Virus record (IMG/VR): IMGVR_UViG_3300034104_003542
Location: 1 to 43,837 of that record
DNA: 43,837 bases
From: a virus
Reading direction: 5' to 3' (one strand)
Shown: piece by piece, positions 30,632 to 39,534 of the stretch
Position numbering within the stretch: position 1 is the stretch's first letter
Layout: each line of letters begins with the position of its first letter
Made by a program: the position numbers and the translations under genes
Notes under the pieces: generated by a model
Databases searched by the model: none
What the model saw: only the letters and a program-made list of their open reading frames with translations
Told to the model about the DNA's origin: nothing

Positions 30632-31166
30632 CCGCAGCGACCAGACCACCAGCGGCGTCGGCAGCGCAGAAGCAACCGACCATTCCCGCCGGCTGAACAA
30701 CCTCGCCCGCTATGGCGTCGTCGCCGAGGTCGACTACACCGGCGAAACAGCAGGGTTCCCCGCCGTCCGCGTCGACATGCAAGACGGTGCGCTTCGCAGC
30801 GACTGGGTGCCATGGTTCACACCCCGCGCTGGCGCAGACGTGGTGTGGGATCCGCCAACAGTCGGCGAGGTGGTGATGCTCCTGGCCCCGTCCGGGGAGC
30901 TCGCCAACGGCGTCGCTATCCCAGGCATGTTCTCCGATGGCAACGCCAACGGCGACCGCGCAGCGCTCCATCGCCGCACCTACAGCGACGGCACCGTGGT
31001 CGAGCACGACAGCGACAACCACACCCTCACGATCGACACCACGGCCAGCACCGGCAGCGTGGTGATCCGCACCGGCTCCGCCAGCATCGAGGCCAGCGGC
31101 GCCGTAACCGTCGAGGCCCAGGGGCAGGTAAGCATCACTGGCTCTGCCATCCACCTCAACCCCTGA
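30618..31166 (+). CDS. Baseplate spike protein, P2 gpV-like (182 aa)
   Basis: ATG at 30618 lies 14 bases inside the previous gene. LNNLARYGVVAEVDYTGETA then FPAVRVDMQDGALRSDWVPW is the OB-fold of gpV/gp5. VGEVVMLLAPSGELANGVAI and PGMFSDGNANGD follow. A C-terminal beta-helix segment (SGSVVIRTGSASIEASG-like repeats: GSVVIRTGS, ASIEASGAVTVEAQGQVSIT) forms the needle. It punctures the cell envelope, with the PAAR protein of the next gene capping it. Confidence 0.88.
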   Translation: MLGVNRSDQTTSGVGSAEATDHSRRLNNLARYGVVAEVDYTGETAGFPAVRVDMQDGALRSDWVPWFTPRAGADVVWDPPTVGEVVMLLAPSGELANGVAIPGMFSDGNANGDRAALHRRTYSDGTVVEHDSDNHTLTIDTTASTGSVVIRTGSASIEASGAVTVEAQGQVSITGSAIHLNP

Positions 31167-31168
31167 CC

Positions 31169-31426
31169 ATGGCCGACCTGATCCGCATCGGCGATTCAGG
31201 CTCCCATGGCGGCGCTGTCACCACTGGCAGCCCCAACACCTTCTGCAACGGCATCGGCGTCGCGCGCGTGGGCGACACCTACAACTGCCCCATCCACGGG
31301 CCCAACCCGATCGTCACCGGCAGCCCCGACACCTTCACCAACAACCTCGCGGTCGCCAGAGTAGGAGACACCACCGCCTGCGGCGCCACCCTGCAGGCGG
31401 GCAGCCCCGACACGGAGGTGAACTGA
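31169..31426 (+). CDS. PAAR spike-tip protein (85 aa)
   Basis: ATG at 31169 is two bases after the gpV stop; the stop forms a TGATG junction with the next gene. Family features are MADLIRIGDSGSHGGAVTTG at the start, CNGIGVARVGD then CPIHGPNPIVTGSPDTF and NNLAVARVGDTTACGATLQA. Two similar halves carry the His and Cys residues that hold the zinc at the tip. It sharpens the gpV needle. Confidence 0.9.
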   Translation: MADLIRIGDSGSHGGAVTTGSPNTFCNGIGVARVGDTYNCPIHGPNPIVTGSPDTFTNNLAVARVGDTTACGATLQAGSPDTEVN

Positions 31427-31764
31427 TGGCCGGCATGAACCGAAACACTGGCAAGGCGCTCGGCGGCTTCGACCACCTCCGCCAATCCATCCAGGACATC
31501 CTCACCACACCGATCGGCAGCCGCGTCCACCGGCGCGACTACGGCAGCCGCATCCCACGGGCCGTCGATCGCCCGATCAACCAGGCCTTCGTCGCCGACG
31601 TGGTGGCCGGCACCGCCGAAGCGCTCGACCGCTGGGAGCCGCGCCTTCGCCTAGAGCGCGTGATCATCGACAGCGTTTCGGCTGATGGGCAGATCGCCCT
31701 TAGCCTAGTCGGGTACTACCTGCTCAACGGTGAGCGGATCGAACTCCAGGGGCTGGTGATCTGA
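31426..31764 (+). CDS. Baseplate wedge protein, P2 gpW/gp25-like (112 aa)
   Basis: The gp25 signature is present: HLRQSIQDILTTPIGSRVHR then RDYGSRIPRAVDRPINQAF, AEALDRWEPRLRLERVII and a closing beta segment. The glutamate-arginine core (RRDYGS) links the baseplate to the sheath. Start is ATG 31426 (TGATG), end overlaps the gpJ gene by one base. Confidence 0.93.
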   Translation: MAGMNRNTGKALGGFDHLRQSIQDILTTPIGSRVHRRDYGSRIPRAVDRPINQAFVADVVAGTAEALDRWEPRLRLERVIIDSVSADGQIALSLVGYYLLNGERIELQGLVI

Positions 31765-32603
31765 TGGCCACGCTCGACTTCAGCTCACTCCCCGCTCCGG
31801 AGATCATCGAGGAGCTGGACTACGAGCAGATCCTGCAGGACATGATCGCCGACCTGCAGGCCCGCGACCCCTCCTACACCGAGATCCTCGAGTCGGATCC
31901 AGGCGTGAAGATCCTGGAGGTGGCGGCCGCGCGGGAGCTGCTGCTGCGGCAGCGGATCAACGACGCGCTGCAGGCCACCCTGCTGCGCTACGCACTGGCC
32001 GGCGACCTGGAGAACCTTGCCGCCTTCTACGGCGTCACCCGCCTGGTGGATGAAACCGACGAGGCGCTGCGGCTGCGCACCATCGAGCGGATCATGGGCA
32101 GCAGCACCGCCGGCGGCGCGGCCTGGTACCGCTTCCAGGCGCTGACCGCCAGCGAGCAAGTGCGTGATGCGGCGGTATCCAGCCCCGCCCCGGGGGAGGT
32201 GCTGGTCAACATCCTCTCGACCGAAGGCGACGGCACGGCGGACAGCGAGCTACTGGAAGCTGTGGATGACGTGCTGCAGAGCGACAGCGTGCGCGTCATC
32301 ACCGACACGGTGACTGTTGCGACCGCCACGATCAACACCGTCCCTGTGACCGCCCAGGTCTACCTCTACCCCGAGACCCCGATCGATGTGTTCAACAACC
32401 TGGAGGACAGCCTGACTGCTGCGTTCGCTGCTGCATCAGGCCTCGGCTGGGACGTCACCCGCTCCTGGCTGATCGCTCAGCTGCACCCCCCCGGCGTGCA
32501 GCGGGTCGTCTTGACTGCGCCTGCTGCAGATGTAATCTGCGCCTCCAGTCAGGCCCCAGCACTGGGCGCCATCACGCTCACGATGGCGGGGCGTGATCGA
32601 TGA
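31764..32603 (+). CDS. Baseplate assembly protein J (279 aa)
   Basis: Matches P2 gpJ: DFSSLPAPEIIEELDYEQIL, DPSYTEILESDPGVKILEVA near 35-55, RQRINDALQATLLRYALAGD, LAAFYGVTRLVDETDEALRL and RTIERIMGSSTAGG. The C-terminal half carries the VTATINTVPVTAQVYLYPET-like strand and the GVQRVVLTAPAADVI end. It builds the wedge ring with gpW and gpI. It overlaps the next gene by four bases. Confidence 0.93.
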   Translation: MATLDFSSLPAPEIIEELDYEQILQDMIADLQARDPSYTEILESDPGVKILEVAAARELLLRQRINDALQATLLRYALAGDLENLAAFYGVTRLVDETDEALRLRTIERIMGSSTAGGAAWYRFQALTASEQVRDAAVSSPAPGEVLVNILSTEGDGTADSELLEAVDDVLQSDSVRVITDTVTVATATINTVPVTAQVYLYPETPIDVFNNLEDSLTAAFAAASGLGWDVTRSWLIAQLHPPGVQRVVLTAPAADVICASSQAPALGAITLTMAGRDR

Positions 32604-33574
32604 GTCGCTACGACCTGCTGCCGCCCAACGCGACGCAGCTGGAGCGTGATTTCTCCCGCGCCACTTCCCCCCTGGAGCGGCTGGCGTACACGAGCACTCA
32701 GGTGTTCAGCCCGGACGTCTTCGAGCCAGACGTCTTCGATGACAAGCAACCGGTCCCGAACATCCGCACGGCGAAGCGGATCGACATCCCGGATTCGGTC
32801 CTGCCGTGGTTGATCTATGAGTACGGGTTGGGCGAGATCCTGCCCTATCTGGGCGACAACCAGCGGCGAGCCATCGCTGATGGCGTCCTGTGGCAGCGGA
32901 TCCGCGGCACCCCCGAGGCGGTCCGCATCGCCCTCACCTGGATCAACCTGACCGGGGTGATCGAAGAATCGGAAGGCGGCAGCGCACGATGGGCCGAATA
33001 CCAGCTGGGGCTCAGTGCTCCGACAAGCGGCGATCAGATCATCGACGACATCGTTGGGGTGACGCGCATCAGCAGCCCGGTGCGGTCGCGGCTGCAACGG
33101 ATCTATGCGGGCTACGACTTCCGCCGCTTCGTGCTGGACGACAGCAAGCTGAGCGACGGCGGGATCCTGTCGGATCACAGCGGCGTGCGGCCGCAGCCGG
33201 ACTGGCCACAGATCAGCTACGGGCAGGTTCTTGGTAGCTATGTAGGGCAACTGGCGGCATTGTCGCTGGAGGATCGCCAGCTACTGCTGCAGGAGAGCGA
33301 TGCCGAGATTCTGCTGGATGGATTCACGACCGTTGAATCTGTGTGTACATCACAGATTGCTGTGCACGTAACCGACCCCGACCTGTTCCTGCTTGATCAT
33401 AGTTTGATAGATGAAGAATGGCACAAGTTAAACTACCCTTCGCTGCTGACGACGCTGGAGGGCGTTGGGGCCAATTACGCTGGGCAAACCTGGTCGTCCT
33501 TCGGATGGCTTGAAGGCGAGACGTGGGCGAGCGCGAACGTGGTGATCAGCAGTAGCATGCAGACTACCAGCTAG
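32600..33574 (+). CDS. Tail protein I, P2 gpI-like with C-terminal extension (324 aa)
   Basis: The first 200 residues match gpI: LLPPNATQLERDFSRATS, an IRTAKRIDIPDSVLPWLIYE block, VLWQRIRGTPEAVRIALTWI and RISSPVRSRLQRIYAGYDFR. It is longer than P2 gpI (about 180 aa); the extra part (LSLEDRQLLLQESDAEILLD, SVCTSQIAVHVTDPD, GQTWSSFGWLEGETWASANV) is beta-rich and may hold the fibres. The last 250 bases are less GC-rich, hinting that the extension was acquired with the fibre module. Confidence 0.85.
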   Translation: MSRYDLLPPNATQLERDFSRATSPLERLAYTSTQVFSPDVFEPDVFDDKQPVPNIRTAKRIDIPDSVLPWLIYEYGLGEILPYLGDNQRRAIADGVLWQRIRGTPEAVRIALTWINLTGVIEESEGGSARWAEYQLGLSAPTSGDQIIDDIVGVTRISSPVRSRLQRIYAGYDFRRFVLDDSKLSDGGILSDHSGVRPQPDWPQISYGQVLGSYVGQLAALSLEDRQLLLQESDAEILLDGFTTVESVCTSQIAVHVTDPDLFLLDHSLIDEEWHKLNYPSLLTTLEGVGANYAGQTWSSFGWLEGETWASANVVISSSMQTTS

Positions 33575-33586
33575 AGGGCCGGAATC

Positions 33587-35272
33587 ATGACGCTTCAACC
33601 CCGCCGAATTAGTGAATTGCCTTCGCTGACGGACCCGGTCACCGACGATCTGCTGCCGGTTATCGATGTCAGCGAGCCTGAAAGAGTAGACCGGAACAAA
33701 AAGATTGATCTTGGGCGACTTCGTTCGTTCATTCTGGCGCTTGGCGCGGTGCCGAACCATCCAGTCTACAAAACGATCTATGTATCACCTGACGGCAGCA
33801 ATGCTGCCACCGGGCGGAATGAAGCGGCACCGGTCGCTCACGTCGAACGTGCGCTAGAGATAATTGAAAGCCAGCCCAACCCAAATGGTTGGGCCGTCAA
33901 ACTGCTCGGGGATGTTTATTCAGCCGGCGAAATTCCTACGCCCGATAATACTACGATTATCAGCCATAACATGCAGCGGCGGGCGACTGTGCGTCCGACT
34001 TCAGGCAATGAACAGCGCAATGTTTTTCTTTGCGGCAATGGTGTTCATATCTATGGCGTGAAGTTCGCCGGCTGGCGGATCGATGATTTCGACAACCCTA
34101 CCAAGGGTTTCGCCATGACCTTCCGGCCTGGCGCCGTCATCCTGCCAGGTGGTGTGCCGTATGGGCAGAACTGCGTGGTGTCGAGTTCTATCAGCGGCAT
34201 TCCAACACCGCTGCCGATGGATGCGGTGAACGGCAACCCGGCTCACCCGCGCGGGGGTGGCTGTGTGCTGGCTGATGCCTCGGTGCTGTCGGCCTACACG
34301 GTCTATCCAAACATCATGACGTGGGGGTTCACCCCAAGCTCGCCTAATGGGATGGGCTATGTGGCCAGGAACCGCGGCTTTATCAACCCGGTCAACGCTA
34401 TCGGCGTCGGGGCTCACCGGCACTTCATGTGCCTCGATGGTGGGCAGATGGTGGTCAGCGGATCGAGTTCGCAGTTCGGCGATTACAGCTTCTGGAGCGA
34501 GGGCAGCACGCAGCAGGTGGTGCCCCTCAAGGTGGCCGCCGGTTCGATTGCCGTACAGGCCGGGGCCGCGGCTATAATCAACTCGCAAAGGACCGCGCTG
34601 ATCGACAGCATGTGGGCGTTCCTGGTGGCGAATTACGGAGCCGGCTCATGGCCAGCGTCCTATCAGCCCCTGACCCGAGCGGATGCAGGCCTGTTCCTCG
34701 ATGCGCTGTCCGCCTGCCTGGTTCACGGCTTCGACCGGCCGATGCGTAACTTCGCCGAGGGGATGTTCAAGTTTGATGGCACCTGCGTCTACAGCTATCC
34801 CTTCCACGCGGCCTTCAAGGCCAGCTGGGATCGGCTGGTGGTGCAGCTGATCGCCGGGGGGCAGCTCACCACCGCCGCCGCGGCCTTCACCAACGCCCTG
34901 GTGGCCCGGCTGAAGGCCACGCTCGACAACCACTGGTTTGAGGTGGGCCAGGGCCCGGCGCCGTCACCGGTGGAGCCAGTGCGGCGCAAGCTGCGCAGCC
35001 TCATCACGGCGATCAACCACCAGTGGACAGCACCGCTTTCCGGCGTGGAGTTCTACCGGGTGCCGCCGGCCAAGGCCGCCCGGCAGATCAAGCGCTCGAT
35101 CGTGCAGAAGAACGGTGGCCAGGTGCGCTTCAGCGGCCAGGATGACGTCGGTAACGCGGTGTTCGTCGGTGGCCTGACCATTGACGCGCGCAGCGGCCAG
35201 CTGGGCGGCCCGCCGTTCGACTCTGCCATCCGCAGCCGCGTCACTCGCGCGATCATCTCCAGGAGCTACTGA
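33587..35272 (+). CDS. Tail fibre / virion structural protein (561 aa)
   Basis: The N-terminus (QPRRISELPSLTDPVTDDLL then PVIDVSEPERVDRNKKIDLG) is a typical fibre-anchoring segment. YVSPDGSNAATGRNEAAPVA begins a right-handed beta-helix-like region (about 65-330) as in surface-polymer-degrading tailspikes, but no catalytic residues were recognised. The C-terminal 230 residues are helical, then FSGQDDVGNAVFVGGLTIDA and FDSAIRSRVTRAIISRSY, a pattern seen in cyanophage virion proteins. The first 450 bases are less GC-rich than the rest. Confidence 0.75.
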   Translation: MTLQPRRISELPSLTDPVTDDLLPVIDVSEPERVDRNKKIDLGRLRSFILALGAVPNHPVYKTIYVSPDGSNAATGRNEAAPVAHVERALEIIESQPNPNGWAVKLLGDVYSAGEIPTPDNTTIISHNMQRRATVRPTSGNEQRNVFLCGNGVHIYGVKFAGWRIDDFDNPTKGFAMTFRPGAVILPGGVPYGQNCVVSSSISGIPTPLPMDAVNGNPAHPRGGGCVLADASVLSAYTVYPNIMTWGFTPSSPNGMGYVARNRGFINPVNAIGVGAHRHFMCLDGGQMVVSGSSSQFGDYSFWSEGSTQQVVPLKVAAGSIAVQAGAAAIINSQRTALIDSMWAFLVANYGAGSWPASYQPLTRADAGLFLDALSACLVHGFDRPMRNFAEGMFKFDGTCVYSYPFHAAFKASWDRLVVQLIAGGQLTTAAAAFTNALVARLKATLDNHWFEVGQGPAPSPVEPVRRKLRSLITAINHQWTAPLSGVEFYRVPPAKAARQIKRSIVQKNGGQVRFSGQDDVGNAVFVGGLTIDARSGQLGGPPFDSAIRSRVTRAIISRSY

Positions 35273-35273
35273 C

Positions 35274-35777
35274 ATGCCCCGCATCAGAACCGATCAGCCA
35301 AGCAGCGGGAAGCCGTTGCTGCTGTTCATCCCGTCCACCACCAACGACGGCTTCGTAAACACCACATGGAGCACGATCGCCGAGGCGCCAGATTTCTCGA
35401 TCCCCGCCAGCGGCGACGATGGAACGGCGAGTGACCCGGCAGACAGCGGCCGCGAGCTGCGACCTGGAGAGGTGTTCTTCGAGACGCCACTGCAGGCGAT
35501 CAACACCACTGCCACGACCCGGTGGGTCGAGCTGCAGATGCTGCTGCAGGGCGCCAGCGGTCAGGCGATTCGGGTGTCGCCGCAAGTTGCGGTGCCGGCG
35601 AACGAGTCGGTGTTCCTGCTGACGCAGGGCCTGCGGCTGCTTAAAACTGACCTGACCAATACGCAGCCAGGGGGGCGGCTGCAGATTCGGGCAGAGGTGG
35701 CGAACGCCATCACGATCATCGGCACCGCCGTCGAGCTGGAGGCCGCCAACCATTCGCCCGATACGGAGGCACCCTGA
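35274..35777 (+). CDS. Hypothetical tail structural protein (167 aa)
   Basis: Start ATG 35274, one base after the preceding stop; the frame is open upstream but overlaps the fibre gene. It is predicted almost all beta: TTWSTIAEAPDFSIPASGDD, RELRPGEVFFETPLQAINTT, RWVELQMLLQGASGQAIRVS and PANESVFLLTQGLRLLKT. It is coupled to the next gene by TGATG. Probably a fibre or tail-tip component; no family recognised. Confidence 0.65.
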   Translation: MPRIRTDQPSSGKPLLLFIPSTTNDGFVNTTWSTIAEAPDFSIPASGDDGTASDPADSGRELRPGEVFFETPLQAINTTATTRWVELQMLLQGASGQAIRVSPQVAVPANESVFLLTQGLRLLKTDLTNTQPGGRLQIRAEVANAITIIGTAVELEAANHSPDTEAP

Positions 35778-36520
35778 TGACGATGGACAGGCTTAAGACC
35801 GGCTCTGGCAAACAACTGCGCACTGCAGCCCTCGCGGTAGTACAGGTGCCGGTGCCGTATGTCGCCGCCGCAATGCCTGGGGCGATAGTGCTGGGCAGCA
35901 ATGGCAGGCTGAACGCCTCTGTCTTTACTGAAGCGGGCCTCTACGGTTGGAGCCAAATCTGGACGAGCAACAGAAATCAGCTGATCAGGCTTGACAGAAA
36001 CGATGCAACACCAGCGACAATCTTTTTAGAGAAACAGAGGTCTGACGCCAGCCTTGCTGTAGTTAATGACAACATTGGGAGCATCAACTTTGAGGCCCGC
36101 AATCAGTCGGGGCTGACGGCTCAGTGTGGCTCAGTAAATGTATTCGTCGATTCCCCTACGTCGCCGGATACGATCTCGGCCGCTATGCGTTTTTCGTACA
36201 GGCCGCTGGCCCTAGCTGGGTCGATACCAAATCTGCCGGTTGGCCTAATCATCTCCTCCTCTGGCAACGTCCTGATCAACAACACCAGCGGCACTGAGCG
36301 GCTCTCCGTCACCGGCAACATCCAACTCACCAACACCGCCGACAGCTACAGAGTCGGCACCAATAACGTCGTCGGCTCCCGCAAGACCGGCTGGGGGCTA
36401 CCCACCGGCACCGCCACCCGCACTGCGTTCGCCACCTCCACCGCCACCGTCACCCAGCTGGCCGAGCGCGTCAAAGCGCTCATCGACGACCTCACCTCCC
36501 ACGGCCTCATCGGGGCCTGA
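35777..36520 (+). CDS. Tail fibre protein with GWGxPTGTxxR end motif (247 aa)
   Basis: The middle is a beta-rich shaft (NQLIRLDRNDATPATIFLEK, NDNIGSINFEARNQSG, LIISSSGNVLINNTSGTERL). The last 45 residues contain VVGSRKTGWGLPTGTATRTA and QLAERVKALIDDLTSHGLIG, a pattern found at the C-terminus of many phage tail and structural proteins. The central third is less GC-rich and differs in codon use from the ends, as expected for an exchangeable host-range segment between conserved flanks. Confidence 0.75.
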   Translation: MTMDRLKTGSGKQLRTAALAVVQVPVPYVAAAMPGAIVLGSNGRLNASVFTEAGLYGWSQIWTSNRNQLIRLDRNDATPATIFLEKQRSDASLAVVNDNIGSINFEARNQSGLTAQCGSVNVFVDSPTSPDTISAAMRFSYRPLALAGSIPNLPVGLIISSSGNVLINNTSGTERLSVTGNIQLTNTADSYRVGTNNVVGSRKTGWGLPTGTATRTAFATSTATVTQLAERVKALIDDLTSHGLIGA

Positions 36521-36534
36521 CACCACCACTTGCC

Positions 36535-36714
36535 ATGCAAGACCAACTCATCACCATCGTGAACTCCTACGCCGCAGCACGGGCCAGCGGGGACACCGTG
36601 CTGCAGCAGTTTGCTGCCCAACAACTCGGCGCCTTCCTGGAAGCTGTCGAGATCGTCCCCAAGGGCGACGCCAACCCCACCCCCACCCCCGAGGAGAACC
36701 CCGCCAATGGCTGA
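36535..36714 (+). CDS. Small helical protein (59 aa)
   Basis: This short frame begins at ATG 36535, 14 bases after the fibre stop, and overlaps the next gene by eight bases. MQDQLITIVNSYAAARASGD and TVLQQFAAQQLGAFLEAVEI form two helices, followed by an acidic Pro-rich tail (NPTPTPEENP). Codon use matches its neighbours. It may be a fibre chaperone or trimerisation peptide. Supported by position and coding pattern only. Confidence 0.6.
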   Translation: MQDQLITIVNSYAAARASGDTVLQQFAAQQLGAFLEAVEIVPKGDANPTPTPEENPANG

Positions 36715-37063
36715 ACCCGCCATCATCTACGCCTGGCGCATCGAGCGCCTCGATGCCGCACCCACCGAAGGCGCCCTCACCAACGTCGTCCGCAAGATCC
36801 ACTGGCGCCTGTTCGGAGCCGACGGCACCAACACCCTCGACATCTACGGCGACGTGCCCGTGGGCGCCCCCGACCCCGAGGACTTCACCCAGTTCGAGGA
36901 CCTCACAGAAGCCACGGTGACCACCTGGCTGGAGGCCGCCATCAATGCCCGTGCCGGGGAGGGAGAGCCCACCGTCGCCCAGATGCGCACCGGCCTGGCA
37001 GAGATGCTGGCCGCAAAGCGCACCCCGTCCATGGTGCCGATGCCGATGCCGTGGGAGCCTTGA
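36707..37063 (+). CDS. Conserved phage protein (118 aa)
   Basis: ATG at 36707 lies in the end of the previous gene. The sequence (IIYAWRIERLDAAPTEGALT, VVRKIHWRLFGADGTNTLDI, FTQFEDLTEATVTTWLEAAI) ends in a MVPMPMPWEP tail. YAWRI...L...V..V.W...G.DG.......Y G is a pattern recalled from cyanophage genomes, where such genes lie among tail genes. Role not known; perhaps a virion assembly protein. Confidence 0.65.
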   Translation: MAEPAIIYAWRIERLDAAPTEGALTNVVRKIHWRLFGADGTNTLDIYGDVPVGAPDPEDFTQFEDLTEATVTTWLEAAINARAGEGEPTVAQMRTGLAEMLAAKRTPSMVPMPMPWEP

Positions 37064-37103
37064 CGTTGAAAGCGATTAAACTGGGCGCACGCAAGGGGCG
37101 AGC

Positions 37104-37589
37104 ATGGCCGCAATCCTGACCACGTCTGGCCGTGTCCTCATCGCCTCGGCGATCAGGAGCCGCACCGCCCACCTGGCATGGGGATCTGGATCGTCCAGCT
37201 GGGGGAGCACTCCTCCGGCGCCACCCGCGAATGCCACTGCCCTTCTCGCAGAGGTGGGTCGCCGCAAGGCTGCCCAGGTTGATTTCTGCGTCCCGGATTC
37301 AGCCGGGGCGATCAGTGTCCCGGATGGGAAGTTCAGCGTCACCAGCACGCCGACCAATAGCCTGTACTTCAAGTTTCACTTCGACTTCGCTGATGGGGTT
37401 GGGTCGACCATCCGCGAGCAGGCGATCTTCCTCGACACCGTTGCCATTGCCCCTGTCCCCGTTGGCCAGTTCTACCTGACCCCGGCAGAGATGGCGCAGC
37501 CTGGCACCATGCTGGTGATTGAGCGACGGGCGCCAATCATCCGAGAGATCACAACCCGTCAGCTGTTCGAGTTCGTGGTGACCTTCTGA
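37104..37589 (+). CDS. Tail-tip structural protein (161 aa)
   Basis: GGGGCGAGC precedes the ATG. The protein has conserved-looking blocks: AAILTTSGRVLIASAIRSRT, HLAWGSGSSSW, VGRRKAAQVDFCVPD, PTNSLYFKFHFDFADGVGST and IREQAIFLDTVAI. It looks like a protein commonly encoded directly before DUF4815 genes, as here, and coupled to it by a one-base overlap. Probably part of the baseplate periphery. Confidence 0.7.
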   Translation: MAAILTTSGRVLIASAIRSRTAHLAWGSGSSSWGSTPPAPPANATALLAEVGRRKAAQVDFCVPDSAGAISVPDGKFSVTSTPTNSLYFKFHFDFADGVGSTIREQAIFLDTVAIAPVPVGQFYLTPAEMAQPGTMLVIERRAPIIREITTRQLFEFVVTF

Positions 37590-39529
37590 TGCCTCTCGCT
37601 GGCTACTACAACCGCTTCAGCGCTGGCGACCGTTACGACGAGTTGCTGTTCCGCGCCGGCAAGGGCCTGCAGTCGGCAGAGCTCAACGAGGTCCAGAGCA
37701 CGCTGATCGACCGCCTGAAGCGGATCGCTGATGCAGTGTTCAAGGATGGCGCTGTGATCAGCGGCACGCCGCCGACGATCAACGGCACTACCGCTGCCTG
37801 CCCGCTGAGCCTGATCTACCTGCGCGGCGCGATGCGTGAGGTGGCCGCGGCCAACCTCACCATCTCGCTGGTCGGCATTGTGCGGGTCGGCGTCTACCTG
37901 GTCGATGCAGAGATCACGGAGGTCGAAGATCCTGACCTGCGCGACCCGGCCGTCAACACCCGCAACTACACCGAGCCTGGCGCTGGCCGTCTGCAGGTCA
38001 CCGCCTCCTGGGGCCGCGAGGGCGACGGCGGCGCCGGCACCTTCTACCCGGTCTACACGATCATCGATGGCACGCTGCTCAACCCAGGCGGCGACAACTT
38101 CGGCGATGCGTTCACCGAAGCGCTGGCCCGCTACGACCGCGAGAGCAACGGCAACTACATCGTCACCGGCCTCAGCGTCACCGCCCTGGGCCTCGCTGCT
38201 GGCGTCAACGCCTTCTCGGTGAAGGACGGCACCGGCAACATCTTCGGCTACAAGATCGACAAGCTGGCATCCACCCGGCTGAACTACGCAGAAGACCCCG
38301 ACCTGGAGCTGGTCGACGCTGAGCCCGACACCTTCACCGGCACGACCGGCGGCAGCGCCACCATCCAGCTGAACCGCTTCCCCGTCGAGTCGATCCTCGA
38401 GGTGGTGATCACCAGGCAGAAGACCGTTACCATCACCCGCGGCGGCGCCAGCGGCGGTCAGGACACCCTGCCGGATGTGTCGGTGCTGAGCATCCAGAGC
38501 ATCACGCAGGGCGGCACCACCTACACAGCGACGACCGACTACTTCCTGAACGGCGACAAGGTGGACTGGTCGCCCGGCGGCGCTGAGCCAGCTCCTGGCT
38601 CTACCTACTCGATCACCTACCGCTACCTGGGCAACGTCACCCCAACGGCCGTGAACCTCCAGGCCGGCACGTTCACGGTGAGCGGCGCGGTGAACGGCAC
38701 GCTGGTGCTCACCGACTACCGGTGGAAGCTGCCGCGTTACGACCGGCTGTGCATCGACCGCGACGGCAACTTCTCCCGGGTGAAGGGGATCAGCACCCGC
38801 TTCAACCCGCTGCCGCCTTCAGTGCCGTCTGGCCTGCTGAGCCTGGCGACGGTCGAGCAGAAGTGGGGCGAGACGCCGACCGTCAGCAACGACGGCATCC
38901 GCGCGCTGCCCTTCGACCAGCTGGAGCGCATGCGCTCGTTGATCGTGGACCTGTTCGACCTGGTGGCGGTGGAGCGACTGCGCAACGACATCAGCAGCCG
39001 CGAGCCCAGCAGCAAGCGCGGAGTCTTCGTCGACCCCTTCTTGGACGACGACCTGCGCGACCAGGGCATCACGCAAACCGCTGCGATCGTTGACGGCACC
39101 CTGCAGCTGCCGATCGCGCCAACCGTCTACCAAGCCGCGACGAACAACACCCAGGACTGGATGCTCTCCTACACCGAGGAGATCATCCTGGAGCAGACGC
39201 GGCAGACGGGCAGCAGCAAGATCAACCCATACCAGGCGTTCGATCCAATCCCTGCTGCGGTGGTGCTCACCCCTGCAGTCGATCGCTTCACGATCATCGA
39301 CACGATCTGGTCGAGCCCAGTTGTGCAGCAGATCAACACCTGGCTCGGATTGACCGGCCGGTTTGCGATCGACAGCGTAACCAGCACCACCCGCACCGAG
39401 CTGCTCAGCGAAACCGAGCGGCCGGCTGAGTTCCTTCGCCAGATCCAGGTCAACTTCACCCTTGAGGGCTTCGACCCTGGTGAGACCCTCACCGAAGTCA
39501 AGTTCGACGGGATCGACGTCACCCCCTGA
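37589..39529 (+). CDS. DUF4815 virion protein (646 aa)
   Basis: The N-terminal 250 residues match DUF4815: AGYYNRFSAGDRYDELLFRA, GKGLQSAELNEVQSTLIDRL, FKDGAVISGTPPTINGTTA and VGIVRVGVYLVDAEITEVED. A beta-sandwich-like insert (about 260-375: TVTITRGGASGG, ITQGGTTYTATTDYFLNGDK) and a second conserved half (RYDRLCIDRDGNFSRVKGIS, LATVEQKWGETPTVSNDGIR) follow. DUF4815 proteins are large tail-periphery components that anchor fibres. The next gene starts six bases later. Confidence 0.88.
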   Translation: MPLAGYYNRFSAGDRYDELLFRAGKGLQSAELNEVQSTLIDRLKRIADAVFKDGAVISGTPPTINGTTAACPLSLIYLRGAMREVAAANLTISLVGIVRVGVYLVDAEITEVEDPDLRDPAVNTRNYTEPGAGRLQVTASWGREGDGGAGTFYPVYTIIDGTLLNPGGDNFGDAFTEALARYDRESNGNYIVTGLSVTALGLAAGVNAFSVKDGTGNIFGYKIDKLASTRLNYAEDPDLELVDAEPDTFTGTTGGSATIQLNRFPVESILEVVITRQKTVTITRGGASGGQDTLPDVSVLSIQSITQGGTTYTATTDYFLNGDKVDWSPGGAEPAPGSTYSITYRYLGNVTPTAVNLQAGTFTVSGAVNGTLVLTDYRWKLPRYDRLCIDRDGNFSRVKGISTRFNPLPPSVPSGLLSLATVEQKWGETPTVSNDGIRALPFDQLERMRSLIVDLFDLVAVERLRNDISSREPSSKRGVFVDPFLDDDLRDQGITQTAAIVDGTLQLPIAPTVYQAATNNTQDWMLSYTEEIILEQTRQTGSSKINPYQAFDPIPAAVVLTPAVDRFTIIDTIWSSPVVQQINTWLGLTGRFAIDSVTSTTRTELLSETERPAEFLRQIQVNFTLEGFDPGETLTEVKFDGIDVTP

Positions 39530-39534
39530 TAGCC